Assembly: GCA_031430555.1 (NCBI GenBank)
Contig: JANPBQ010000014.1
Location: 1 to 39,239 of the forward strand
DNA: 39,239 bases
Direction of reading: 5' to 3'
Source: UKL13-2 sp031430555
GTDB taxonomy: Bacteria > Pseudomonadota > Gammaproteobacteria > Burkholderiales > Usitatibacteraceae
The first letter of the stretch is position 1. Each line of letters opens with the position of its first letter. Under the pieces are notes generated by a model. The model was given only the letters and a program-made list of their open reading frames with translations. It made no database searches and was not told the DNA's origin. Made by a program: the position numbers and the translations under genes. Of this stretch, positions 16,336-24,492 are shown piece by piece.

Positions 16336-17421
16336 CTACACGTTAAACCGGAAGTGCATCACATCGCCATCCTTGACGATGTACTCTTTGCCTTCGACGC
16401 GCATCTTTCCGGCTTCTTTTGATTTCGCTTCGCCGCCGAGTTTCACGTAATCATCGAACGCAATCACTTCGGCGCGGATGAAGCCTTTTTCAAAATCGGT
16501 GTGGATCACGCCGGCCGCTTGCGGAGCGGTGGAGCCTTTGTGAACCGTCCAGGCACGCACTTCTTTTTCGCCAGCGGTGAAATACGTTTCGAGTCCAAGC
16601 AACGTGTACGCGGCGCGGATCATGCGGTCCAATCCAGGCTCGGTCATACCGATGTCATCGAGAAAAACGTTTTTGTCCTCAACGGGCATATCGGCGATTT
16701 CGGCTTCGATCTTTGCGCAAATCGCAACGACTGGTGCGCCTTCTTTGGCGGCGTGCGCTTTCACGGCATCAAGCAATGGATTATTTTCGAAGCCGCCTTC
16801 GATCACGTTGGCGACATACAGGACCGGCTTTGCGGTGATGAGCGAGAGTGGCTTGATCAGCGCCATCTGATCGGCGTCGAGGCCCATGCTGCGCACCGCT
16901 TCACCGTTGTTGAGGTGCTTCATCATTGGCTCAAGTATCGCGGCCAACTTGAGCGCGTCCTTGTCGCCAGCGCGGCCGTTCTTGTTGGCTTTGTGCAAGG
17001 CTTTCTCGACCGAGGCCATGTCGGCGAGTGCCAATTCGGTATCGATCACGCCGATATCGGAAAGCGGATCGACTTTGCCGACAACGTGAATGACGTTGTC
17101 ATCTTCAAAGCAGCGCACCACATGCGCAATCGCATCGGTCTCGCGGATGTTGGCGAGAAACTGGTTACCGAGTCCTTCGCCTTTGGAGGCACCCGCCACT
17201 AATCCGGCGATATCGACGAATTCGACGATGGCGGGAATTTCCTTCAATGGTTTTACGAGGCTCGACAATTGCGCGAGGCGCGGATCGGGCACTTCAACAA
17301 TGCCGATGTTCGGCTCGATCGTGCAGAACGGATAATTCTCCGCCGCGATCCCGGCTTTGGTCAGCGCGTTGAACGTGGTTGATTTGCCGACGTTGGGTAG
17401 TCCTACGATTCCACACTTCAT
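16336..17421 (-). CDS. ychF: Redox-regulated ATPase YchF (Obg family)
   Basis: 361 residues, full length. Starts MKCGIVGLPNVGKSTTFNAL with the P-loop at 8-15, then the switch region DIAGLVAGASKGEGLGNQFL, and ends with a TGS-type domain (HTDFEKGFIRAEVIAFDDY). The G4 position reads NVIE rather than NKxD, as expected for YchF, which prefers ATP to GTP. It binds ribosomes and dampens oxidative-stress responses. It follows pth with a 4-base overlap, the usual pairing in proteobacteria. Confidence 0.97.
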   Translation of the reverse strand: MKCGIVGLPNVGKSTTFNALTKAGIAAENYPFCTIEPNIGIVEVPDPRLAQLSSLVKPLKEIPAIVEFVDIAGLVAGASKGEGLGNQFLANIRETDAIAHVVRCFEDDNVIHVVGKVDPLSDIGVIDTELALADMASVEKALHKANKNGRAGDKDALKLAAILEPMMKHLNNGEAVRSMGLDADQMALIKPLSLITAKPVLYVANVIEGGFENNPLLDAVKAHAAKEGAPVVAICAKIEAEIADMPVEDKNVFLDDIGMTEPGLDRMIRAAYTLLGLETYFTAGEKEVRAWTVHKGSTAPQAAGVIHTDFEKGFIRAEVIAFDDYVKLGGEAKSKEAGKMRVEGKEYIVKDGDVMHFRFNV

Positions 17422-18059
17422 TTCGGTTCTTTCTTCTCAATAATTTTTTCCGCCTTGGCGGGCTTGTCTTTGGTATGCAGCTTCAGCATCGCTGTTTCCA
17501 TGTCGCCGGCGACAATCAGTGGCCAGACATTGGTGGCGCGTTGCATGGCGTCTTCTATCGCGAGCAGGTCGGTTTTGTCGGGGCGATGCAGCACGTAGTC
17601 GACCACTTCATTGCGCGTCATGTCGCCGCCCAATATTTTCGCCATTTCGCGGGGATGGCCGATGCCGATACGCAAGCGCCAGAAATCGCGCGTGCCCAGA
17701 TGGCCGACGATATCCTTGACGCCATTGCTGCCCGCCGCGCCACCGATCTTCATCTTCAGTCCGCCAGGTGGAAGATCCATTTCATCGTGCGCCACGAGAA
17801 TTTCTTCCGGAAGAATCTGATAAAACTTCGCGAGTGCGCCCACCGATTGACCGGATTTGTTCATGAACGTAAGCGGTTTCAGCAGCCATACCGCGCCCAT
17901 TTTCGCGACCTCGCCGTGAAACTTGTTTTCCTTCTTGAACGTGGCACCGAATTCCCGCGCGAGCGCCTCCACCCACCAGAAGCCGGCGTTGTGGCGGGTC
18001 AATTCGTATTCGCGGCCGGGATTGCCGAGGCCAACGACAAGTTTGATGGGAGTGCTCAT
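17418..18059 (-). CDS. pth: Peptidyl-tRNA hydrolase
   Basis: 213 residues. Pth releases peptides from tRNAs dropped by stalled ribosomes. Visible motifs are GLGNPGREYELTRHNAGFW with the catalytic His, FMNKSGQ, and VAHDEMDLPPG with the catalytic Asp. After the domain the protein has a lysine/glutamate-rich tail of about 20 residues (KPAKAEKIIEKKEPK), longer than the E. coli enzyme and probably unstructured. It lies downstream of rplY, separated by a repeat and a terminator, and overlaps ychF by 4 bases. Confidence 0.97.
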   Translation of the reverse strand: MSTPIKLVVGLGNPGREYELTRHNAGFWWVEALAREFGATFKKENKFHGEVAKMGAVWLLKPLTFMNKSGQSVGALAKFYQILPEEILVAHDEMDLPPGGLKMKIGGAAGSNGVKDIVGHLGTRDFWRLRIGIGHPREMAKILGGDMTRNEVVDYVLHRPDKTDLLAIEDAMQRATNVWPLIVAGDMETAMLKLHTKDKPAKAEKIIEKKEPK

Positions 18060-18126
18060 GGTTTTTCGTTCGAGAATCGTGTGACGTTGCCTCCGATCGA
18101 ATCAGGGCGGCAAACCAACAAGACCG

Positions 18127-18190
18127 TGTCATCCTGAGCGCAGCGAAGGATCTCGGCGCAACAAGATCCTTCGCTGCGCTCAGGATGACA
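18127..18190. repeat. Long perfect hairpin repeat, CCTGAGCG type
   Basis: Perfect 27-base inverted arms (18127-18153 and 18164-18190) around a 10-base loop. The arm contains CATCCTGAGCGCAGCGAAGG, a sequence type I know as a dispersed intergenic repeat in many unrelated bacteria. It lies just upstream of pth on the transcribed strand side, so a transcript entering pth would start with or near this hairpin. Origin and function are not known. Confidence 0.75.
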
Positions 18191-18208
18191 GCCTGTATTT
18201 GAAAACAA

Positions 18209-18239
18209 AAATGCCCGCAATCATCGATCGCGGGCATTT
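18209..18239 (-). terminator. Intrinsic terminator of rplY
   Basis: Read leftward after the rplY stop: a perfect 10-base stem (AAATGCCCGC arms, 18209-18218 and 18230-18239), an 11-base loop, then TTTTGTTTTC. The stem plus U-tract is a standard Rho-independent terminator for the prs-rplY transcript. It implies that pth-ychF has its own promoter or depends on read-through. Confidence 0.75.
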
Positions 18240-18265
18240 GAATATACAACGCGCCAATGTGCGGA

Positions 18266-18964
18266 TTACTTTTTGTCTTTTCCGCCGCTCTTGACGTCTT
18301 TCTTGGGAGCCTCCTCCTCTTTAGCTTTTTGATTCGCCGCCGGCACTTCAGCCGCCGCGACCGCTGCCGTTGCAACGACTTCTTCAGCCGCCACCGCGCG
18401 CGGGATGATGATCGTGGCGATCGACGGATCGTTGCCACGAATCAACGCGACCGCTTCGACACCGGCGGGCATTTTTAGATGCGACAAATGCAGCGAGTGG
18501 CCCGACGCCAAATCCTTCAAATCGACTTCGATGAATTCCGGCAGGTCTTTCGGCAGACAGGCGATATCGAGTTCGTTAAGAATGTGCGACACAATGCCGC
18601 CCGAGAGCTTGACGCCCGGGGCGATATCCGCATTGATGAAGTGCAGGGGCACCTTCATGTGGATCTTCTTGTCCGCCGCAATGCGCTGGAAATCGACGTG
18701 CTGCACGATTTGCTTCCAGGCATGCATTTGCACATCGCGCAACAGCACTTGTTCGCTCTTGCCGTCGAGATCCATGTCGAGAATGGAGGCGTGAAACGCT
18801 TCCAGTTTCAACTTATGGTAAATCTCGTTGTGGTCGAGCTCGATCACGGAGGCGTCTTTGCCGCCACCATAGACGATACCCGGTACTTTTTCCGCGCGAC
18901 GCAGGCGGCGGCTCGCACCCGTGCCCTGTACTTTGCGCGTTTCCGCTTTAAATGCAATTTTCAT
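18266..18964 (-). CDS. rplY: 50S ribosomal protein L25/CTC (long form)
   Basis: 232 residues from the ATG at 18964, which has GGAG eight bases upstream; in-frame sequence further upstream is not part of the protein. The N-terminal L25 domain (FKAETRKVQGTGASRRLRRAEKVP, GIVYGG) binds 5S rRNA. The C-terminal beta domain of the TL5/CTC type (HLSHLKMPAGVEAVALIRGNDPSIATI) is followed by an alanine-rich then lysine/glutamate-rich tail. The gene sits 117 bases downstream of prs, as in most betaproteobacteria. Confidence 0.96.
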   Translation of the reverse strand: MKIAFKAETRKVQGTGASRRLRRAEKVPGIVYGGGKDASVIELDHNEIYHKLKLEAFHASILDMDLDGKSEQVLLRDVQMHAWKQIVQHVDFQRIAADKKIHMKVPLHFINADIAPGVKLSGGIVSHILNELDIACLPKDLPEFIEVDLKDLASGHSLHLSHLKMPAGVEAVALIRGNDPSIATIIIPRAVAAEEVVATAAVAAAEVPAANQKAKEEEAPKKDVKSGGKDKK

Positions 18965-19081
18965 GTTGAACTCCAAGTCATAAACCATCCGCGACCAGAT
19001 GGTTCGTTTCAAATGCGCCGAAGGTGTCCCCGTTAAAATGGGAATCCCACGACGCGCATAACTACCTCTTGCTGCTCCTTG

Positions 19082-20032
19082 CTACTCCGTGAACAGCGAG
19101 CTTACCGAGCTGCCCTCTGTAATCCTTCTAATCGTCTCGGCGATCAATTCCGATGTACCGATCTGCCTGATCTTCTTGCACGCCTGCGCATCGGGTTTCA
19201 ACGGAATCGTATCCGTCACCACCAATTCATCGATAACTGAGTTTTCAATCCGGTCGATCGCCGGCCCCGACAACACCGGGTGCGTACAGTAGGCGATTAC
19301 CCGCGCCGCGCCGCGCGCTTTCAATGCTTTTGCCGCTTCCGTCAAGGTGCCGGCGGTATCCACAATATCGTCCATGATCACGCATGAACGGCCTTCCACG
19401 TCGCCGATGATGTTCATCACCATCGATACATTCGCCCGCGGACGGCGCTTGTCGATGATTGCCAGTTCCGCATCGAGCTGTTTCGCAATCGCCCTTGCCC
19501 GCACCACACCACCCACGTCGGGTGACACCACAATCAAATCGGGATAATCGAGCTTCCAGATATCCCCCAGCAAAATCGGCGTCGCATAAATATTGTCGAC
19601 CGGGATATCGAAAAATCCCTGAATCTGATCGGCATGCAGATCCATCGTCAACACCCGATCCACCCCCACGCCCACCAACATATTTGCAACCACCTTGGCC
19701 GTGATCGCCACCCGCGCGCTGCGCGGACGTCGATCCTGCCGGGCGTAACCAAAATACGGCATCGCCGCGGTAATCCTCGCCGCCGACGAACGCTTCAGCG
19801 CGTCCGCCATGACCATGATTTCCATCAAATGATCGTTGGTCGGCGCGCACGTCGATTGCAATATGAAAACGTCTTTGCCACGGACGTTTTCCATGATCTC
19901 GACCATCACTTCGCCGTCGCTGAACTTGCCGACTTTGGCGCGTCCCAGCTGCGTGCCCATCTGCCGCGCAACTTCCTTCGCGAGCTTCGGATTCGCGCTG
20001 CCGGTGAAAATCGTCAAATTATCCAATGCCAC
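19082..20032 (-). CDS. prs: Ribose-phosphate pyrophosphokinase (PRPP synthetase)
   Basis: 316 residues, class I length, from a GTG at 20032. Makes PRPP from ribose-5-phosphate and ATP for nucleotide, His and Trp synthesis. Diagnostic stretches: FSDGEVMVEIMENVRGKDVF, the flexible loop YFGYARQDRRPRSARV, DLHADQIQGFFD, the PRPP-binding loop CVIMDDIVDTAGTL, and VVSPDVGGVVRA. It lies downstream of tRNA-Gln and upstream of rplY. Confidence 0.97.
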   Translation of the reverse strand: MALDNLTIFTGSANPKLAKEVARQMGTQLGRAKVGKFSDGEVMVEIMENVRGKDVFILQSTCAPTNDHLMEIMVMADALKRSSAARITAAMPYFGYARQDRRPRSARVAITAKVVANMLVGVGVDRVLTMDLHADQIQGFFDIPVDNIYATPILLGDIWKLDYPDLIVVSPDVGGVVRARAIAKQLDAELAIIDKRRPRANVSMVMNIIGDVEGRSCVIMDDIVDTAGTLTEAAKALKARGAARVIAYCTHPVLSGPAIDRIENSVIDELVVTDTIPLKPDAQACKKIRQIGTSELIAETIRRITEGSSVSSLFTE

Positions 20033-20121
20033 GGTGGCGCCTCATTCTCACGGTTGGAAAGAAGGTCACTTCAGGCATCCGCCCGACCGAACCATTTTGT
20101 CGGAGGCAGCGAATACTTGTC

Positions 20122-20196
20122 TGGCTGGGGAGGTAGGGATCGAACCTACGAATGCCGGAATCAAAATCCGGTGCCTTACCACTTGGCGACTCCCCA
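20122..20196 (-). tRNA. tRNA-Gln (anticodon UUG)
   Basis: Read leftward from 20196 to 20122 the sequence folds into a standard cloverleaf of 75 bases: acceptor TGGGGAG paired with CTCCCCA, D-arm with AAGTGGTAAGGC, anticodon stem CCGGA/TCCGG around TTTTGAT (anticodon TTG), and a T-arm with GGTTCGATCC. The CCA end is encoded. The 3' end is 89 bases before prs and the 5' end five bases after the ispE stop, so it is probably processed out of the ispE-prs transcript. Confidence 0.96.
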
Positions 20197-20201
20197 AAAC
20201 T

Positions 20202-21050
20202 TCAATCGCTCAGGGGATGTTTCTGCAATCCCTGTGCAACAAATCCTTTGTGTTCCGGCGACACTTTTGAAAACGCGTCCCGTGCGTCGCTTTCCGTCTC
20301 GAAGGCGGCACATACGCACGCCCCGGAACCTGTCATGCGTGCACCAAAAATCGATTTTCGGCTGACCGCATGCAATGCCTGGAAACTCGCTAAAACCTCG
20401 GGAAACACTTTAAAAACAACGGCTTGGAGGTCATTTTTGAACCCTGCCAACCCATCTGCCGAAAAGTCCGTTATTTTGAGGGGAATCGAGTCCCTTGTCA
20501 ATTCTGGATGGCCAAAGACGAGTGGCGTAGGAACCTGCACCGAAGGCAAAAGAACCACGTACCACCAATTCGGCAAGGCGAGCGGTTGCAGGGCTTCGCC
20601 GACTCCTTCGGCCCAGGCGTTTTGGCCGAATACAAAGAACGGAACATCCGCACCCAAAGGCAACGCCAATGCCTGCAAACGGAGGCGGGACAATTTCAGA
20701 TCCCACAAACGATTCAGTGCCATCAATGTCGATGCCGCATCGGAGCTGCCGCCGCCCAATCCGCCACCCATCGGGATGCGTTTTTCAACCGCGATATCGG
20801 CACCCAGCGACGTCTTTGACTCGCGTTGCAACAGCTGCGCTGCGCGCACCACCAAATCGTCTTCGGGCGCAACGCCGGCGAGTGTCGAGGTGCGATTGAT
20901 CATGCCATCTTCGCGACGTGTGAAGTGCAGCGTGTCACCGAAATCCAGCAGCGCGAACGCCGATTGCACCAAATGGTAGCCGTCGTCGCGACGCCCGACG
21001 ACGTGCAAAAAGAGATTCAATTTGGCGGGTGCTGCGGCGCTGAGCTTCAT
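20202..21050 (-). CDS. ispE: 4-diphosphocytidyl-2-C-methyl-D-erythritol kinase
   Basis: 282 residues from the ATG at 21050, which overlaps the lolB stop by four bases (ATGA); an ATG at 21062 is less likely. IspE phosphorylates CDP-ME in the non-mevalonate isoprenoid pathway. It is a GHMP kinase: start AAPAKLNLFLHVVGRRDDGYH, ATP loop PMGGGLGGGSSDAAS, and C-terminal MTGSGACVCAAF. It is followed within five bases by tRNA-Gln. Confidence 0.96.
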   Translation of the reverse strand: MKLSAAAPAKLNLFLHVVGRRDDGYHLVQSAFALLDFGDTLHFTRREDGMINRTSTLAGVAPEDDLVVRAAQLLQRESKTSLGADIAVEKRIPMGGGLGGGSSDAASTLMALNRLWDLKLSRLRLQALALPLGADVPFFVFGQNAWAEGVGEALQPLALPNWWYVVLLPSVQVPTPLVFGHPELTRDSIPLKITDFSADGLAGFKNDLQAVVFKVFPEVLASFQALHAVSRKSIFGARMTGSGACVCAAFETESDARDAFSKVSPEHKGFVAQGLQKHPLSD

Positions 21051-21658
21051 TCGGCGTGCCATTCATCAATCACGAGGCGCACCACGGTGTCGCCACGTAT
21101 CGCGGATATGCGTGCGGCGAATTGGTGATGGCCGCGGGCTTGCACGCGAGACGCCGTCACCTGCCATTTGTCGCCATTCGAAAATGTTCTTTCAGCTTCG
21201 ACGTCGTCCGCAAGGCCGATCGCCTGTGTCCAGCACGCGACTTCGTCGATATCCAAGGACACGCCGAGCAACGCCAAGGTGAGTGCTTCCATCGTTGCAG
21301 CAGATTCAATTTCGCGACCACGGCGCAGCGTGACGCCGCCCGTTGATGCCTTGATCAATTCCGCGACCTGGCCACCGAAGGGCGTGAACAACTCTATGCG
21401 TTCTTCCGCCGCGAGCTTTGCCCACATCACGCGCCCCGATTCGAGCTTGTCGCCGACGCGCACGCTGAGCCTGCCTTGCAAACTGAAATAATTCGCGGCA
21501 GTCGCTGCAATTGCGGGTTGAGACGCGGTCGGAGTCGTGGCGACCGAGGCGCATCCCGCCATCAACATTGTGACGACCGCGACACTGCCGCACCCGACGA
21601 AAAAACGGCGCCGGAAAAACTCGCGGCGCCGCGCAGGAGTCTCGAAGGGTCCGCTCAT
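21047..21658 (-). CDS. lolB: Outer-membrane lipoprotein insertase LolB
   Basis: 203 residues. A twin-basic start (RRREFFRRR), a hydrophobic segment and the lipobox LMAGC (Cys about 36) mark an exported lipoprotein. After that come FSLQGRLSVRVGDK, ELFTPFGGQVAEL and a C-terminal VVRLVIDEW, matching LolB, which accepts lipoproteins from LolA and inserts them in the outer membrane. It overlaps both the TPR gene upstream and ispE downstream by four bases, a tightly coupled operon. Confidence 0.9.
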   Translation of the reverse strand: MSGPFETPARRREFFRRRFFVGCGSVAVVTMLMAGCASVATTPTASQPAIAATAANYFSLQGRLSVRVGDKLESGRVMWAKLAAEERIELFTPFGGQVAELIKASTGGVTLRRGREIESAATMEALTLALLGVSLDIDEVACWTQAIGLADDVEAERTFSNGDKWQVTASRVQARGHHQFAARISAIRGDTVVRLVIDEWHAE

Positions 21659-23436
21659 TTGGGCGAGAATCGTTTCAATACGGCCATCAGCGCCTCGTTG
21701 TCGGGATTCTCGACGAGAGACGTTTTCCAGACATTGAGCGCTTCTTCACGTTCGCCTTTGATCCACAGTACTTCGCCCAGATGCGCGGCGATTTCGGGAT
21801 CGCGGCGCGAGCGGTACGCATTTTTCAGTGTCTTCAAGGCCTCGTCCGTTTGACCGAGACGGTACTGCACCCATCCCAGGCTATCCTGAATAAAAACATC
21901 ATTGGGCGCGAACTTGAGGGCCTTTTGCACCAGTTCAAGGGCTTCATCCAATCGTTGATTGCGTTCGGCAAGGGTATAGCCGAGCGCATTGTAGGCGTGC
22001 GCGTGTTCAGGGCGCAGCTCGATCACGCGACGAAGATCGGCTTCCATCACGTCGAGCTTGTTGATTTTTTCCGCGACCATCGCGCGGTCGTACAAAAGAT
22101 CGGCAGTGTCGGGATCTTTGGCGATTGCCTCCGTGAGCAGCACGAAAGCGTCGGCGTGGGCTTTCAAATCCCGCAGCAATTGCGCCTCGGCAAGCACCAG
22201 CTGAATGCGCGTTTCAGGTGCATCCTGCTCGGCCAATTGCGCGTCGCTCAAATGCTTGCGGCCAGCTGCCACGCCATCGCGTTTGGCGAGGATGTGGCTG
22301 ATTTTCAATTGTGCGGTGACGAAATATTCCCCCGCCGTGATGCGTTGATACCATGCAATCGCGGCGGCAGGTGCTTTTTGCGCGTCGGCGACCGCACCCA
22401 AATTGAAATAGATGGGGTTGGCGTCGCGGGGCGACAATTCCAGTGCCTTTTTGAAATTCACCTCGGCGCTTGAGAAATCCTCGATTTGTTGCGACAACAG
22501 ACCGATTGCGTAGGGTATTTCGGGGTCGGTCGGGAGTTGTTCGGCGGAAATTCTGAATTGCTCGCGCGCTGATAAATAGCTTTTCATCGACACCAGCAAT
22601 CGTGCGTAGGTTTGCCGGGCTTCGACAGCGTCGGGGTGCTTGGCAACGAATTGCGCCAGGTAGGCGGCGGCCTTTGCGTCGGAATTTGCCTCAGCGTTCG
22701 CCTCCGCTTTGCCTTCCGACGACTCCCGCAAGATTTGTGCTTTCAAAATCGCCGCTTGCGGCCAATTCGCGCGACGCTGTAGTGCTTCATTCACGGCGGA
22801 CATGGCACCGGTGGAGTCTTTGGCAGCGTGCAGCGCGGTGGCGATCGCAAAGTGCGCCTCGGGCAATTTCAGGTACGGTGCCACAAGCGCCTTGACCGCG
22901 CCTGCCACCTCGGATTTTTCCGTGAAGCGTGCGAGCAATGGGTTGAGTTGCATGAGCACCGACGGCGTCCGGCCCGGCTGCGCGAGCATGTTCGCAATAC
23001 TCACTTTGGCGGAATCGAGATTCCCCTGCGTGCCGACCAAAGCTTGCAATGCCTGCCGCGCGACCGGGGAATTGGGTTCCAGTTCGAGCCAAAGCGTCGT
23101 TGCTTCCAATGCCGCAGAGAGTTCGCGTGCCTGAAAGGCGACTTCAACTGCGCGCCGTGCGAGACGAGGGTCGCGCGTCTTTTGCGCGAGATCCGTCAGG
23201 CCCTTCAATGCGAGGCCGGATCGTCCGCGTTGACCGGCGATTTCCGAAATCAAATACTGATAGAGGATTTGATCGGTCAATCCCGACGCGGCAGCACCTT
23301 TTTGTAGCGCGGCAGCGGTATCGACCTGCGGTGGAACCGGCTGCGCCGACACGTTGTGCAGCCCGATTGCGGCGAGAAGCGTCAGGCCAGCGATGTACGT
23401 GGCGTGCGATGCAATTTTGATGGTTCTGAGTGGCAT
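21655..23436 (-). CDS. Periplasmic tetratricopeptide-repeat protein
   Basis: 593 residues from the ATG at 23436, which has GGAAAG upstream and yields a signal peptide (KIASHATYIAGLTLLAAIGL, cleavage after VSA). The longer frame to 23568 lacks these. The rest is almost all TPR helices; the clearest repeats are near the C-terminus (AYNALGYTLAERNQRLDEAL, DSLGWVQYRLGQTDEALKTL). Betaproteobacteria routinely carry such a gene just before lolB. Its partner is not established. It is divergent from mutM over about 230 bases that must hold both promoters. Confidence 0.88.
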   Translation of the reverse strand: MPLRTIKIASHATYIAGLTLLAAIGLHNVSAQPVPPQVDTAAALQKGAAASGLTDQILYQYLISEIAGQRGRSGLALKGLTDLAQKTRDPRLARRAVEVAFQARELSAALEATTLWLELEPNSPVARQALQALVGTQGNLDSAKVSIANMLAQPGRTPSVLMQLNPLLARFTEKSEVAGAVKALVAPYLKLPEAHFAIATALHAAKDSTGAMSAVNEALQRRANWPQAAILKAQILRESSEGKAEANAEANSDAKAAAYLAQFVAKHPDAVEARQTYARLLVSMKSYLSAREQFRISAEQLPTDPEIPYAIGLLSQQIEDFSSAEVNFKKALELSPRDANPIYFNLGAVADAQKAPAAAIAWYQRITAGEYFVTAQLKISHILAKRDGVAAGRKHLSDAQLAEQDAPETRIQLVLAEAQLLRDLKAHADAFVLLTEAIAKDPDTADLLYDRAMVAEKINKLDVMEADLRRVIELRPEHAHAYNALGYTLAERNQRLDEALELVQKALKFAPNDVFIQDSLGWVQYRLGQTDEALKTLKNAYRSRRDPEIAAHLGEVLWIKGEREEALNVWKTSLVENPDNEALMAVLKRFSPK

Positions 23437-23667
23437 TTCAACTTTCCATTTACCCAGCGGATTTGCAGGTCTGAATTCGCATGCGAACTCTTGATCGCCG
23501 ACCGGGCATGATAATCCGGAATTGCACCGGCGAGCACGGTCGTGGCTCGCAGGTTCTATTGGACGCATGCGTTGCCCGCAAGTTCGCGGCGTACCTGCTC
23601 GCAGGCGTAGCGCTCACGCCTTACAATCTCGACATTACGTATTCTCTAACGCCTTCACCGCGCATCC

Positions 23668-24483
23668 ATGCCCGAACTTCCGGAAGTTGAAACCACCCGC
23701 CTGGGTCTGCTTCCCTATGTGCAAGGTCGGCGGATCGCAAAGGTGACCGTGCGCGACGATCGCCTGCGTTGGCCGGTGCCGGCGGATTTCGCCCGCCGAC
23801 TGAAGGGGCGCACGGTGACCGATGTCACGCGCCGGGGAAAATACCTGTTGTGGGACTGTGAATCAGGCTATGTATTGAGTCACTTGGGCATGTCGGGCTC
23901 ATTGCGCGTGATCAGCGCAAAGGATTTGCCGGCCAAGCATGATCACATTGATTTCGTGCTCGACAATGGCAACGCGATTCGCTATACCGATCCCCGGCGC
24001 TTCGGCGCGATGCTGTGGATTGCCGGACGAGATCCGGTTCATGCGTTGCTCGATCGGCTGGGGCCGGAGCCCCTGTCGCTTGATTTCAACGCCGAGCATC
24101 TTGCAAACACCGCGCGAGGCCGCTCGGTCAGCATCAAAGAATTCGTCATGAACAGCCACGTGGTCGTGGGTGTCGGCAATATTTATGCGTCGGAGTCGTT
24201 GTTCCTCGCGGGTATTCATCCGAAACGGTTGGCCGGCCGCGTATCGCGCGCACGCCACGAAAAACTCGTCGATGCGATAAAACGCACACTCAGCGCCGCT
24301 ATCCTTGCCGGCGGCTCTTCGCTGCGGGACTATGTGCAGGCGAATGGTGAATTGGGGTATTTTCAGGTCAATGCATTTGTCTACGATCGGGAAGGGCTGC
24401 CCTGCCGCATTTGCGCCACACCGATTCGCGCGATCCGGCAGGGTCAGCGATCCACCTATTTTTGCCCGGTCTGCCAGACGTAA
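23668..24483 (+). CDS. mutM: Formamidopyrimidine-DNA glycosylase (Fpg)
   Basis: 271 residues. Fpg removes 8-oxoguanine and related lesions and nicks the abasic site. MPELPEVE supplies the N-terminal Pro nucleophile and Glu. The helix-two-turn-helix region reads VVGVGNIYASESLFLAGIHP. The zinc finger at the end is intact (CRIC ... CPVC), with the QRSTYFCPVCQ signature. It is followed nine bases later by the dynamin-like GTPase, probably the same transcript. Confidence 0.97.
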   Translation: MPELPEVETTRLGLLPYVQGRRIAKVTVRDDRLRWPVPADFARRLKGRTVTDVTRRGKYLLWDCESGYVLSHLGMSGSLRVISAKDLPAKHDHIDFVLDNGNAIRYTDPRRFGAMLWIAGRDPVHALLDRLGPEPLSLDFNAEHLANTARGRSVSIKEFVMNSHVVVGVGNIYASESLFLAGIHPKRLAGRVSRARHEKLVDAIKRTLSAAILAGGSSLRDYVQANGELGYFQVNAFVYDREGLPCRICATPIRAIRQGQRSTYFCPVCQT

Positions 24484-24492
24484 AATGAACCC

